From assembly GCF_014649335.1 (NCBI RefSeq), contig NZ_BMSV01000001.1, positions 744,001-808,000 on the forward strand: a stretch of 64,000 nucleotides of DNA, given 5' to 3'. The notes under the pieces are model-generated. The model did no database searches. It had not been told where the DNA came from and was given only the letters and a program-made list of their open reading frames with translations. Position numbers and translations under genes: made by a program. The DNA comes from Streptomyces roseolilacinus (GTDB taxonomy: Bacteria > Actinomycetota > Actinomycetes > Streptomycetales > Streptomycetaceae). Shown in pieces: positions 15,108-29,951 of this stretch. Position 1 is the stretch's first letter; every line of letters starts with the position of its first letter.

Positions 15108-16553
15108 GTGCTCCCCGCCTCCATCCCCACCGTCCGGGTCACCGCCCGGTACCTGACGCCGGACGGCACTCCGATGAGCGGATCCGTCGAGTTCCGCCCG
15201 CCGTCCCTGCTCACCCACTCCGCCGCCGACGTCTTCGTCGGCGGGCCGACCGTCGCCCGCCTCGACGGCGAGGGCCGGATCGACGTGGTGCTGCCCGCCA
15301 CCGACGCCCCCGGCTGGAACCCGGTCGACTGGACCTACCAGGTGACCGAGAAGCTGGCCGGGCTCGGCCGCAACCGCGCCTACCAGATCGCCCTGCCCGC
15401 GGACCGGCCGACGGTCGACCTGGCCGACTCCGCCCCGGCCGACCCGAACACCCCGCACTACGTGGCCGTTCCCGGCCCGCCCGGACCGGCCGGCCAGATG
15501 GGCCCGGCAGGCCCGGCGGGCCCGGTCCGCTCCGTCAACGGGCGCACCACCCCGGACATCACCCTCACCGCGGAGGACGTCTCCGCCATCGCCGCCGGCA
15601 AGGCGGGCGCCGCCGGGGGCGTGGCGAGCCTCGGCCCCGACGGCAAGGTGCCGGCGGCGCAGCTGCCCGCCCTCACCGGCGCGGTCTCCTCGGTCAACGG
15701 GCGCACCGGCGCGGTCACCGTCACGGCCGCCGACCTGGGGGCGCTGACCCCGGCCTCGGGCGACACCCGCTACCTGGGCATCGACGCGGCCCCGGTGAAG
15801 ACGGTGAACGGCCGGACGGGGGCGGTCCAGCTGACCGCCGTCGACGTCTCGGCGGTCGCCGCGGGCGACGCGGTGCTGACGGCCGGCGACCAGACGGTCA
15901 GCGGCGCCAAGACGTTCGCCGTCCCGCCCTCCACCAGCGTCAACCCGTCGGCCGCGAACCACCTGGTCCGGCGCGGCTACGTCGACGCGGTCTCCGCCGC
16001 GGGCACCTGGTCCCCCGCCTCGATGGGCTTCTCGTGCTGGTCGTTCGACCCGGCCGCGTCCTCGGGCAACACCGTGCAGTACTGCATCAACGGCTGGGTG
16101 TACCTGATCGGCGTACCGCTGCACGCGGCCACCACCGTGAAGAACGTGGTGTTCTACGTCCCCGGCTACGTGGGCGGCACCCTCGCGGCCACCTCCTTCG
16201 CCGGCCTGTACACCGGCGCCGGGGCGAAGGTCGGCCAGACGGCCGCGCTGAACGGCCTGCTCACCGCGACCGAGGGGAAGACCGTGGTCCTGCCGCTGAC
16301 CACCGCGTACGCCGCGACCCCGGGCAACTACTGGGTGGCGCTGCTGGTCAACGGCCCGAACCCCAGCAACAGCGGGCCGGGCTTCATGCGCGGCGCCTCC
16401 ATGGGCGAGGTCCCCGGCGGCAGCGCCCGGATGCCGGGCGCGTTCGTCCGCCACGGCCGGCTGCCCACCACGGGACAGACCTCGCTCCCGGCCTCGTTCA
16501 CCCCGTCGACGGTGCTCGCCGACTCCAACGCGATCTGGGCGGCGCTCTCCTGA
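15108..16553 (+). CDS. Tail fibre / receptor-binding protein with collagen-like and VNGRTGAV repeats
   Basis: The 481-residue protein has an N-terminal domain (IPTVRVTARYLTPDGTPMSG) shared with phage attachment proteins. A short collagen-like Gly-X-Y segment follows (GPPGPAGQMGPAGPAGP). Next come three copies of a fibre repeat (VNGRTTPDITLTAEDVSAI, VNGRTGAVTVTAADLGAL, VNGRTGAVQLTAVDVSAV), and a C-terminal head begins near WSPASMGFSCWSFDP. Trimerisation through the collagen-like and repeat regions is usual for such fibres, with the head binding the cell surface. The GTG start follows GAAGGAGA. This is the likeliest specificity determinant and the best place to look for variation among strains. 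Confidence 0.85.
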   Translation: MLPASIPTVRVTARYLTPDGTPMSGSVEFRPPSLLTHSAADVFVGGPTVARLDGEGRIDVVLPATDAPGWNPVDWTYQVTEKLAGLGRNRAYQIALPADRPTVDLADSAPADPNTPHYVAVPGPPGPAGQMGPAGPAGPVRSVNGRTTPDITLTAEDVSAIAAGKAGAAGGVASLGPDGKVPAAQLPALTGAVSSVNGRTGAVTVTAADLGALTPASGDTRYLGIDAAPVKTVNGRTGAVQLTAVDVSAVAAGDAVLTAGDQTVSGAKTFAVPPSTSVNPSAANHLVRRGYVDAVSAAGTWSPASMGFSCWSFDPAASSGNTVQYCINGWVYLIGVPLHAATTVKNVVFYVPGYVGGTLAATSFAGLYTGAGAKVGQTAALNGLLTATEGKTVVLPLTTAYAATPGNYWVALLVNGPNPSNSGPGFMRGASMGEVPGGSARMPGAFVRHGRLPTTGQTSLPASFTPSTVLADSNAIWAALS

Positions 16554-16576
16554 CCCTCCCGCCCCACCCGCACCAC

Positions 16577-16610
16577 GGGCCCCGTGCCGGCCTCCACCGG
16601 TACGGGGCCC
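16577..16610 (+). terminator. Hairpin between fibre gene and lysis genes
   Basis: GGGCCCCGTGCCGG (16577-16590) pairs with CCGGTACGGGGCCC (16597-16610) with one G-T pair and a six-base loop. It separates the structural genes from the amidase and could limit lysis-protein expression. Confidence 0.65.
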
Positions 16611-16633
16611 TCCCGCATTCCGGAAGGACGCCC

Positions 16634-17545
16634 ATGGCAGCCCCCCTCTCCCCCGACCGGCTCCTCGCCGCCCTGCGCGCCGAGGGCGTCAGCGTCGTCG
16701 AGCGCCCCGGCTGGCGCACCCACCACCGCAACCACGCCGGCGCCTGGGGCCCGGTCGGCGGCGTGATGATCCACCACACCGTCACCAGCGGCACCGCCGG
16801 CTCCGTCGACCTGTGCTTCCGCGGCTACGAGGGCCTGCCCGGCCCGCTGTGCCACGGCGTCATCGCCAAGGACGGCACCGTCCACCTCGTCGGCGGCGGC
16901 CGCGCCAACCACGCCGGCGGCGGTGACCCGTCCGTCCTCCGGGCCGTGGTCACCGAGACGTACCGGGACCGGCCGCCCCTCCCCCGCGCCCACCAGGGCA
17001 GCGCGAACGCCGTCGACGGCAACGCCCGCTTCTACGGCTTCGAGTGCGTCAACCTCGGCGACGGCACCGACCCGTGGCCCGCCGCCCAGCTCGACGCGAT
17101 CGAACGGGTCGGCGCCGCGCTGTGCCGGGCACACGGCTGGGGCGCCCGCTCCGTCATCGGCCACCTGGAGTGGTCCGCCCACAAGGTCGACCCGCGCGGC
17201 TTCGCCATGCCCGGCATGCGCGAACGGATCCAGAAGCGGCTCGGTGCCGCCCCCTCCCCCCAGAAGCCCGCCCCGCCGAAGCCCGCCACGCCCCGCTACC
17301 AGCCGTTCCCGGGCGCCGCGTTCTTCCGGTCGAACCCCCGCTCGCCGATCATCACCGCGATGGGCCGCCGGCTCGTCGCCGAGGGCTGCGGCCGCTACCG
17401 GGTGGGCCCCGGCCCCCGCTGGTCGGAGGCCGACCGCCGGTCGTACGCGGCCTGGCAGCGCAAGCTCGGCCACACCGGCGCCGACGCCGACGGCTGGCCG
17501 GGCGCCACCTCGTGGAACGTGCTGAAGGTCCCGTACACCCCGTAA
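16634..17545 (+). CDS. N-acetylmuramoyl-L-alanine amidase (endolysin)
   Basis: The 303-residue enzyme has a type 2 amidase/PGRP domain (residues about 25-195). The zinc-binding set is His47 or His48 (VMIHHTV) with His177 (GHLEWSAHKVDP), plus Lys184 and Asp186 of that motif, and the ANHAGGG loop. It cleaves the bond between MurNAc and L-Ala of peptidoglycan. A Pro-rich linker leads to a C-terminal peptidoglycan-binding-like domain (ITAMGRRLVAEGCGRYRVGP, then WPGATSWNVLKVPYTP) common in Streptomyces phage endolysins. There is no signal peptide, so release depends on the membrane proteins that follow. GGAAGGAC precedes the ATG. Confidence 0.9.
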   Translation: MAAPLSPDRLLAALRAEGVSVVERPGWRTHHRNHAGAWGPVGGVMIHHTVTSGTAGSVDLCFRGYEGLPGPLCHGVIAKDGTVHLVGGGRANHAGGGDPSVLRAVVTETYRDRPPLPRAHQGSANAVDGNARFYGFECVNLGDGTDPWPAAQLDAIERVGAALCRAHGWGARSVIGHLEWSAHKVDPRGFAMPGMRERIQKRLGAAPSPQKPAPPKPATPRYQPFPGAAFFRSNPRSPIITAMGRRLVAEGCGRYRVGPGPRWSEADRRSYAAWQRKLGHTGADADGWPGATSWNVLKVPYTP

Positions 17546-17556
17546 GGAGCACCACC

Positions 17557-17790
17557 ATGTCCGAGGCCGCCAAGCGCACGGCCCGCACCGTCCTGCAGTC
17601 CGCCGTCGGCATCGCCGTCGTGCTGCCCGCGGTCGTCGACGCCGCCGGCGTCCCGCAGACTCTCCCCTGGGTCGCCGGGGCGCTGGCCGTCGCGGGCGCG
17701 CTCACCCGGATCATGGCCGTCGACGCCGTGCAGCGGCTCCTGCCGGCCTGGCTGCGCACCGCCCCGGGGGGTGTCGATGGGCGAGACTGA
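17557..17790 (+). CDS. Small holin-like membrane protein
   Basis: The 77-residue protein has two hydrophobic segments (VLQSAVGIAVVLPAVVDAAG and TLPWVAGALAVAGALTRIMA) and a charged C-terminus. This topology and its place directly after the amidase suit a holin that lets the endolysin reach the wall. TAAGGAGC precedes the ATG. It overlaps the next gene. Confidence 0.7.
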   Translation: MSEAAKRTARTVLQSAVGIAVVLPAVVDAAGVPQTLPWVAGALAVAGALTRIMAVDAVQRLLPAWLRTAPGGVDGRD

Positions 17791-18043
17791 CGCACCGCAC
17801 GACCCCGTCACCGTCGCCGTGGAGCTGGAACGGATGCGCGGCACCCTGGAGGCGGGCCTGGCCCGCGTCGACGGCTCGCTCGCCCTGCTCGTCCAGCGCA
17901 GCGACCAGACCGACAAGCAGCTCGCCGACATGGAGTCCCGCCTCGAAGCCCTGGAACGGTCCCGCTGGCCGCTGGCCAGCGTCGCCGCGCTGACCACCAG
18001 CGCCGGCTTCCTCCTCGCCCTCTGGCAGCTGGCCGCCCACTGA
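17777..18043 (+). CDS. Coiled-coil, single-membrane-span protein (XhlA-like lysis accessory)
   Basis: The 88-residue protein has a predicted coiled coil (VAVELERMRGTLEAGLARVD, then QTDKQLADMESRLEALERS) followed by one C-terminal membrane span (LASVAALTTSAGFLLALWQL). That layout matches XhlA-type hemolysin accessory proteins encoded beside holins. The ATG at 17777 follows a G-rich site; GTG 17771 is an alternative. It overlaps the holin-like gene by 14 bases and ends the tail locus, just before the rpoC terminator. Confidence 0.7.
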   Translation: MGETDAPHDPVTVAVELERMRGTLEAGLARVDGSLALLVQRSDQTDKQLADMESRLEALERSRWPLASVAALTTSAGFLLALWQLAAH

Positions 18044-18068
18044 CGGCCGCCGCCCGGGCGCGGACACG

Positions 18069-18108
18069 CCGAAGGGCGGCCACCCCTCGCGGGGTGACCG
18101 CCCTTCGG
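18069..18108. terminator. Terminator between the tail locus and rpoC
   Basis: CCGAAGGGCGGCCACCCC (18069-18086) and GGGGTGACCGCCCTTCGG (18091-18108) form an 18-bp stem with one mismatch and a four-base loop. It lies between the convergent ends of the tail locus and the rpoBC operon and can stop transcription from both sides. Confidence 0.85.
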
Positions 18109-18121
18109 TCAGGCGACTCGC

Positions 18122-22036
<3,915 letters not shown>

Positions 22037-22132
22037 TATGCGTCAATCCCTCTCAGGGTTCGTGTCAATCAATGGTCTGTACGGGTCGCTGGGAGGCCGG
22101 CCGGACCTCGCGGGGTCCGGCCGGCCGACCCG

Positions 22133-25618
<3,486 letters not shown>

Positions 25619-25936
25619 GAGGGGGTCCTTCCGAGGGCTCGGACTCACTACGCGCGTACCGGTCCCAAGCCGAGCAAGAAGTCCCGAAATCCCAGGTCAG
25701 GGTATTCGGTCCACGGTGCTCTTGCGAGGGTATGCCCCTGGTGACGGGCAGGGGGCAGCTAACAGGCAGCGCAAAGGGACAGTGTAGCCACTTGGCCCAC
25801 TGATGTCCAGGGCGAGTAATTCGCAACCCTCGTTGTTCTCATCTCCGTGGTACCTCGCGCCTCGGCGCACATCGATACTGCCCGTTCGGTCGTCGATCCA
25901 TGCCTCGGATCCGGATCGTTGTGACGACGCGTCCTG

Positions 25937-25965
25937 AGAATTGCGCGCGGCGTGCGGTTCGTCAA
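25937..25965 (-). promoter_or_regulatory. Probable rpoB promoter
   Basis: On the minus strand TTGACG (25960-25965) is followed after 17 bases by AATTCT (25937-25942). It lies in the rplL-rpoB gap after the rplL terminator. The -35 is good and the -10 is imperfect. The rest of the 25619-26048 interval holds no gene that I can support. Confidence 0.45.
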
Positions 25966-26048
25966 GGCCCCCGGCCCCGCGGACGCACGGCGAAGATCAC
26001 CATACTCCGTCCGCGTCCGGGTGCACGACAGGTGCCGCGGGGACGCCG

Positions 26049-26080
26049 AAGGGCGACCACCCGGATGGGTGATCGCCCTT
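26049..26080 (-). terminator. Hairpin terminator/attenuator after rplL
   Basis: AAGGGCGACCACCC (26049-26062) pairs with GGGTGATCGCCCTT (26067-26080), 14 bp with one G-T pair and a GGAT loop. It lies 50 bases after the rplL stop and probably reduces read-through from rplJL into rpoBC. Confidence 0.75.
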
Positions 26081-26129
26081 GGGAACGCCCCCAGGGGGCG
26101 TCAGCGCGAGTCAGGAGACCCGCAGGAGG

Positions 26130-26513
26130 TCACTTGACCTCGACGGACGCGCCGGCGCCCTTGAGGGCCTCGGCGGCCTTCTCCGCGGCCTCCTTGTTGA
26201 CCTTCTCGAGGACCGGCTTCGGGGTGCCGTCGACGAGGTCCTTGGCCTCCTTCAGGCCCAGGGAGGTCAGCTCACGGACGACCTTGATGACCTGGATCTT
26301 CTTCTCGCCGGCACCGGTGAGGATGACGTCGAACTCGTCCTTCTCCTCCTCGGCCTCGGCGGCCGGGGCACCCGGGACGCCGGCGGCGACGGCCACCGGG
26401 GCGGCGGCGGTGACGTCGAACTTCTCCTCGAACGCCTTCACGAACTCGGAGAGCTCGATGAGGGTCATCTCCTCGAACTGCGCGAGCAGGTCTTCCTGAG
26501 ACAGCTTCGCCAT
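26130..26513 (-). CDS. rplL: 50S ribosomal protein L7/L12
   Basis: The 127-residue protein has the L12 layout: an N-terminal dimerisation domain ([20 protein letters not shown]), an Ala/Pro hinge (residues about 35-58), and a C-terminal factor-binding domain ([20 protein letters not shown], then [16 protein letters not shown]). It forms the ribosomal stalk with L10 and recruits translation GTPases. GGAAGGA precedes the ATG. It is co-transcribed with rplJ, 112 bases upstream. Confidence 0.98.
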   Translation of the reverse strand: MAKLSQEDLLAQFEEMTLIELSEFVKAFEEKFDVTAAAPVAVAAGVPGAPAAEAEEEKDEFDVILTGAGEKKIQVIKVVRELTSLGLKEAKDLVDGTPKPVLEKVNKEAAEKAAEALKGAGASVEVK

Positions 26514-26625
26514 GATGGCGGTCCTTCCACTAATTCGGCAGGTGCCGGATGTACATGTGTGGCGGGCGTACGTTGGGCCCGCTGTGACCGTCGCCGGTCA
26601 GGCGGCGGTCAATGTGCGAGCCGAA

Positions 26626-27156
26626 TTACTCGGCACCGCCCTGCTCGGCCTGCTTGGCGCGCAGCGCGTCCACGGTGCGGACGAGCTTCGACGGGAGCGC
26701 CTGGAAGAGCGCGGCAGCCTGGGACTGCTTGCCCTTCATGGCGCCCGCCAGCTTGGCGAGCAGAACCTCGCGGGACTCGAGGTCCGCAAGCTTCTTGATC
26801 TCATCGGCGGACAGCGCCTTGCCGTCAAGGACACCGCCCTTGATGATCAGGTTCGGGTTGTCCTTGGCGAAGTCACGAAGACCCTTCGCCGACTCCACCG
26901 GGTCACCGGTGATGAAGGCGACCGCCGTCGGACCAGTGAACTGGTCGTCCAGCGACGTGATCCCGGCCTCGTTGGCCGCAATCTTGGTCAGCGTGTTCTT
27001 CACCACGGCGTACTGGGCGTTCTCACCGAGCGAACGGCGCAGCTGCTTGAGCTGTGCCACGGTGAGACCGCGGTACTCGGTCAGCACGGCGGCGTTCGAG
27101 CTGCGGAACTTGTCCGTCAGCTCGGCAACCGCAGCAGACTTGTCGGGCCTCGCCAT
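26626..27156 (-). CDS. rplJ: 50S ribosomal protein L10
   Basis: The 176-residue protein starts [17 protein letters not shown] after a strong GGAAGGAGG site; the frame continues upstream only by chance. L10 anchors the L12 dimers through its C-terminal helix ([20 protein letters not shown]) and binds 23S rRNA with its N-terminal domain. In bacteria the L10-L12 complex represses its own mRNA by binding the leader. Here a long leader with an attenuator hairpin (27224-27250) fits that control. Confidence 0.98.
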   Translation of the reverse strand: MARPDKSAAVAELTDKFRSSNAAVLTEYRGLTVAQLKQLRRSLGENAQYAVVKNTLTKIAANEAGITSLDDQFTGPTAVAFITGDPVESAKGLRDFAKDNPNLIIKGGVLDGKALSADEIKKLADLESREVLLAKLAGAMKGKQSQAAALFQALPSKLVRTVDALRAKQAEQGGAE

Positions 27157-27210
27157 GAGCCTCGGCCTCCTTCCGGGTGATTCGGACCGCGATGGCTGAA
27201 GGAAGGAGAC

Positions 27211-27250
27211 TGGGCAAAACGAAACGCCCCGGCGCAGGCGCACGGGGCGT
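27211..27250 (-). promoter_or_regulatory. rplJ leader attenuator (L10 leader region)
   Basis: On the minus strand ACGCCCCG and CGGGGCGT (27243-27250 and 27224-27231 on the plus strand) form a stem followed by TTTCGTTTT, about 65-70 bases before the rplJ ATG. It looks like an intrinsic terminator within the 5' leader. With the preceding 130 bases of leader it probably provides L10-L12-dependent autoregulation. Confidence 0.65.
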
Positions 27251-27379
27251 GACTCGACCGGACGGCATGCCCGGGAGTACATCCACTGTCACCTGCGCAG
27301 GCCGTCCGTAGCTAGCGGATCCTTCGGCGGCTGCACCCTGCGGGCACAGCTACGACCAGCGGTCTTTGGCTTCTGTGGA

Positions 27380-27409
27380 AGACTACGTGACCGGGCTGCC
27401 GTCAAGCAA
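27380..27409 (-). promoter_or_regulatory. Probable rplJL promoter
   Basis: On the minus strand TTGCTT (27404-27409) is followed after 18 bases by TAGTCT (27380-27385). It lies between the lipoprotein gene and rplJ and would give a leader of about 215 bases including the attenuator. Confidence 0.4.
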
Positions 27410-27428
27410 ATCGGCCGGAAGGTCCGGA

Positions 27429-28394
27429 TCAGGCGTCGGCCCCCTCGGCGCCCTCCAGCGCCTCGGAGAGCTTCTTCATCATCTCCATGAAGTCGAAGGT
27501 CTGCCCGGCCGGCGGGGCCTGGACGGCGGCCTTGGTGCCGTAGTCCGAGTACGCCACGGACATCTCGACCTCGCCCCCGGGGGTGGCCATGCCGACGTCC
27601 ATCCTGACGGGGTAGCCGTCGCCGTTGACCCAGACCTCCGTGTCGTACGCCGTCAGGCCGCCCTCCTTCATCGTGGCGACCAGCTCCTCGCGCTCCTTCG
27701 CGGAGAGCACGGACAGCGACTTGTTGGAGGCGACCATCTCGTCGACCGTGAACGTGCCCTTGTAGTGCTGCGTGTCGACGCCGTCGACCTTCTCCGGGCC
27801 GACGTGCTTCAGGTTCGGCGAGTCGAGCAGCAGGGCGAGCTGCTTGGCCGGGTCCTGGTTCATGCTCTCCAGGCTGCCGGTGAGCTGCTTCCGGAGGGCC
27901 GCGTCACCGGTCTTCTCGCCGAGCGCCTTGAAGTCGAGCTTCATCCAGCGCTTGCCGTCCAGCTCCTCGGGAGCCTTGTCCCCCATGTCCATGTACATGA
28001 CGTCGTCGACCATGACCATGCGGAAGCCGTCCGCGTCGCCCGCCCCCGCGCCGAGGCCCGGCACGCCACCGGTGACGGTGATGTCCATCACGCCGGGGTT
28101 CCAGCCCACGACGCCGGTCATCTCCATCTCGCCGCCGCCCGCCCCCGCGGCCGCGCCGGCACCGCCCGCCAGGCCCTCGGGCACGGTCATCGTCATCCGC
28201 ACCCTGGCGGACTTCGCGGCGGCGGTCTTCTCGTACGCCGCCTGGATCACCTGGGCCGCCGAGGACCACTGCGGCTGGCCGGCCGGCGCGTCCGCGGCCT
28301 TCTTCCCGTCGCCGCCCTGGCAGCCCGTCACGCCGGCGAGCACCACCATCGCCGCCACCGCGACACCCGGACGGCCGAACACGGAGACCTTCAT
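27429..28394 (-). CDS. LolA/LppX-like secreted lipoprotein
   Basis: The 321-residue protein has a lipoprotein signal peptide with a lipobox ending VLAGVTGC (Cys25). The body has alternating strands typical of the LolA/LprG-like fold that binds lipids (QVIQAAYEKTAAAKSARVRM, later VDGVDTQHYKGTFTVDEMVA and WVNGDGYPVRMDVGMATPGG). A Gly/Ala/Glu-rich loop is inserted near residues 75-90. It probably sits on the outer face of the cytoplasmic membrane; its ligand is unknown. It lies between rplA and rplJ, isolated from rplA by a terminator at 28466-28509. Confidence 0.8.
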   Translation of the reverse strand: MKVSVFGRPGVAVAAMVVLAGVTGCQGGDGKKAADAPAGQPQWSSAAQVIQAAYEKTAAAKSARVRMTMTVPEGLAGGAGAAAGAGGGEMEMTGVVGWNPGVMDITVTGGVPGLGAGAGDADGFRMVMVDDVMYMDMGDKAPEELDGKRWMKLDFKALGEKTGDAALRKQLTGSLESMNQDPAKQLALLLDSPNLKHVGPEKVDGVDTQHYKGTFTVDEMVASNKSLSVLSAKEREELVATMKEGGLTAYDTEVWVNGDGYPVRMDVGMATPGGEVEMSVAYSDYGTKAAVQAPPAGQTFDFMEMMKKLSEALEGAEGADA

Positions 28395-28465
28395 ACCCCA
28401 CCCCTACGTACGTGCGATCTTCTCTTCACGAGGACGCTAGCCCACCGCTCTGACAACCGCGTACG

Positions 28466-28509
28466 AAAAAACCGGCCCCCGCCCCTCCGGAGAGGTGCGG
28501 GGACCGGCC
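28466..28509 (-). terminator. Terminator after rplA
   Basis: GC-rich arms CCGGCCCCCGC (28472-28482) and GCGGGGACCGG (28498-28508) pair with one wobble. Read on the minus strand they are followed by a run of six T (28466-28471), so this is a classical intrinsic terminator ending the rplK-rplA transcript. Confidence 0.85.
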
Positions 28510-28535
28510 TTCGTCGACCGTGCGAGCCGTCAGGC

Positions 28536-29258
28536 TCAGACCGCGGCCGGGTCCTCCTCGACGAGGAGGTTCCGGGTGCGGTTGGCGTCCAGCGGGATGC
28601 CGGGGCCCATGGTGGTGGTCAGGGTCGCCTTCTTGATGTAGCGGCCCTTCGCGGCGGACGGCTTCAGACGGAGGATCTCCTCCAGCGCCGCGGCGTAGTT
28701 CTCGACCAGCTTGGTCTCGTCGAACGACACCTTGCCGATGATGAAGTGCAGGTTCGCGTGCTTGTCGACACGGAACTCGATCTTGCCGCCCTTGATGTCC
28801 GTCACGGCCTTGGCGACGTCCATCGTGACCGTGCCGGTCTTCGGGTTCGGCATCAGACCACGGGGGCCGAGGACGCGGCCGAGGCGGCCGACCTTGCCCA
28901 TGAGGTCCGGGGTGGCGACGACGGCGTCGAAGTCCAGACGGCCCTTCGCGACCTCGTCGATCAGTTCGTCGGAGCCGACGATGTCGGCGCCCGCGGCCTC
29001 CGCGGCCGCAGCACGGTCACCGGTCGCGAAGACCAGGACCCGGGCGGTCTTACCGGTGCCGTGCGGAAGGTTCACGGTGCCACGGACCATCTGGTCGGCC
29101 TTGCGCGGGTCGACACCCAGGCGGAAGGCGACCTCGACGGTGCCGTCGAACTTGGTGGTGGCGGTGTCCTTGGCGAGACGGACGGCCTCGAGGGGGGCGT
29201 AGTTACGCTCCCGGTCGACCTTGGCGTCCGCGCCGCGGAGAGCCTTGCTGCGCTTCAC
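28536..29258 (-). CDS. rplA: 50S ribosomal protein L1
   Basis: The 240-residue protein is L1 ([20 protein letters not shown] at the start, [19 protein letters not shown] in the second domain). L1 forms the mobile stalk at the E site and in many bacteria represses the rplK-rplA mRNA. The GTG start follows GCAGGAGAAGA. It lies 78 bases after rplK, in one operon. Confidence 0.98.
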   Translation of the reverse strand: MKRSKALRGADAKVDRERNYAPLEAVRLAKDTATTKFDGTVEVAFRLGVDPRKADQMVRGTVNLPHGTGKTARVLVFATGDRAAAAEAAGADIVGSDELIDEVAKGRLDFDAVVATPDLMGKVGRLGRVLGPRGLMPNPKTGTVTMDVAKAVTDIKGGKIEFRVDKHANLHFIIGKVSFDETKLVENYAAALEEILRLKPSAAKGRYIKKATLTTTMGPGIPLDANRTRNLLVEEDPAAV

Positions 29259-29336
29259 TTCTTCTCCTGCTTTCAGGTATGGAGTCGTGGTCCGGGCCAG
29301 CGCGTGGCCCTTCCACAGGGGTCAGACGGGAGCTGT

Positions 29337-29771
29337 TCAGCCCTCGACCGTGATGCCCATGGAACGGGCGGTGCCGGCGATGATCTTCTCGGCGGCGTCC
29401 AGGTCGTTCGCGTTGAGGTCGGGCATCTTGGTCGTGGCGATCTCGCGGACCTGGGCGCTCGTCAGCTTGGCGACCTTGGTCTTGTGCGGCTCGCCGGAGC
29501 CCTTCTCCACACCCGCGGCCTTGAGGATCATCCTCGACGCCGGCGGGGTCTTGGTGATGAAGGTGAAGGAGCGGTCCTCGTAGACCGTGATCTCCACCGG
29601 GATGACCCAGCCGCGCTGCGACTCGGTCGCGGCGTTGTAGGCCTTGCAGAACTCCATGATGTTGACGCCGTGCTGACCCAGCGCGGGGCCGACCGGCGGA
29701 GCCGGGTTGGCGGCACCGGCCTGGATCTGGAGCTTGATAAGCCCCGTGACCTTCTTCTTCTTGGGAGGCAT
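29337..29771 (-). CDS. rplK: 50S ribosomal protein L11
   Basis: The 144-residue protein is L11 ([20 protein letters not shown], then [15 protein letters not shown]). It binds the GTPase-associated centre of 23S rRNA with L10 and, in Streptomyces, is a partner of RelA signalling and the thiopeptide target site. CCGGAGAGAG precedes the ATG. The Pro-rich 20-30 region that contacts thiostrepton is intact. Confidence 0.98.
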
Positions 29772-29806
29772 AGCTCTCTCCGGGTCCTAGTGAGAGTGTT
29801 CGGCCG

Positions 29807-29838
29807 CCATCCGATGTCGTCCGACATCATCCGGATGG
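29807..29838 (-). promoter_or_regulatory. Structured leader hairpin before rplK (candidate L1 or L11 autoregulatory site)
   Basis: CCATCCGATGTC (29807-29818) can pair with GACATCATCCGGATGG (29823-29838) through GATGTC/GACATC and CCATCC/GGATGG, leaving a small bulge. It lies in the 5' leader of rplK about 40-70 bases before the ATG. Ribosomal protein L1 represses rplKA mRNA in other bacteria through such leader elements; here it is only a candidate. Confidence 0.45.
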
Positions 29839-29876
29839 AGGCATACCGCACAACGATAACGGGTATGGCTGCGCGT

Positions 29877-29923
29877 CCAAAAACCGAGCAGGTCAGAGGG
29901 CGGAAGACGCCACTCTGACCTGC
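29877..29923 (-). terminator. Terminator after nusG
   Basis: On the minus strand GCAGGTCAGAGTGGC and GCCCTCTGACCTGC form a long stem followed by TCGGTTTTTGG. It lies 30 bases after the nusG stop. This means rplK has its own promoter in the 29780-29876 gap. Confidence 0.8.
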
Positions 29924-29951
29924 CCGAGGACTGACCGAGAACCGACCGGGG

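Larger units (their letters stand above)
814..18043. mobile_element. Headless siphophage-tail locus (putative F-type tailocin) between rpoC and rpsL
   Basis: Nineteen coding sequences between the rpoC and rpsL units make up a regulatory arm (814-4614) and a tail module (4931-18043). The module order is the standard long-tailed phage order: tail terminator, major tail protein, frameshifted chaperone, tape measure, distal tail protein, Gp37/Tal hub, fibre, amidase, holin-like proteins. No terminase, portal, protease, capsid, integrase or replication gene is present, and the tail frames are all intact. That combination is the hallmark of phage-tail-like bacteriocins rather than of a decaying prophage. 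The function is inferred, not shown by the sequence. Confidence 0.75.

Noticed and set aside
814-18043. An intact integrated prophage
   Set aside because: No integrase, terminase, portal, capsid or replication genes are present, and the flanks are core genes without attachment-like repeats that I could see.
25937-25951. A GTTGCG-type operator motif in the rpoB leader (ATTGCGCGCGGCGTGCG)
   Set aside because: Only a partial match in a region already explained by a promoter, with no link to the tail locus regulators.
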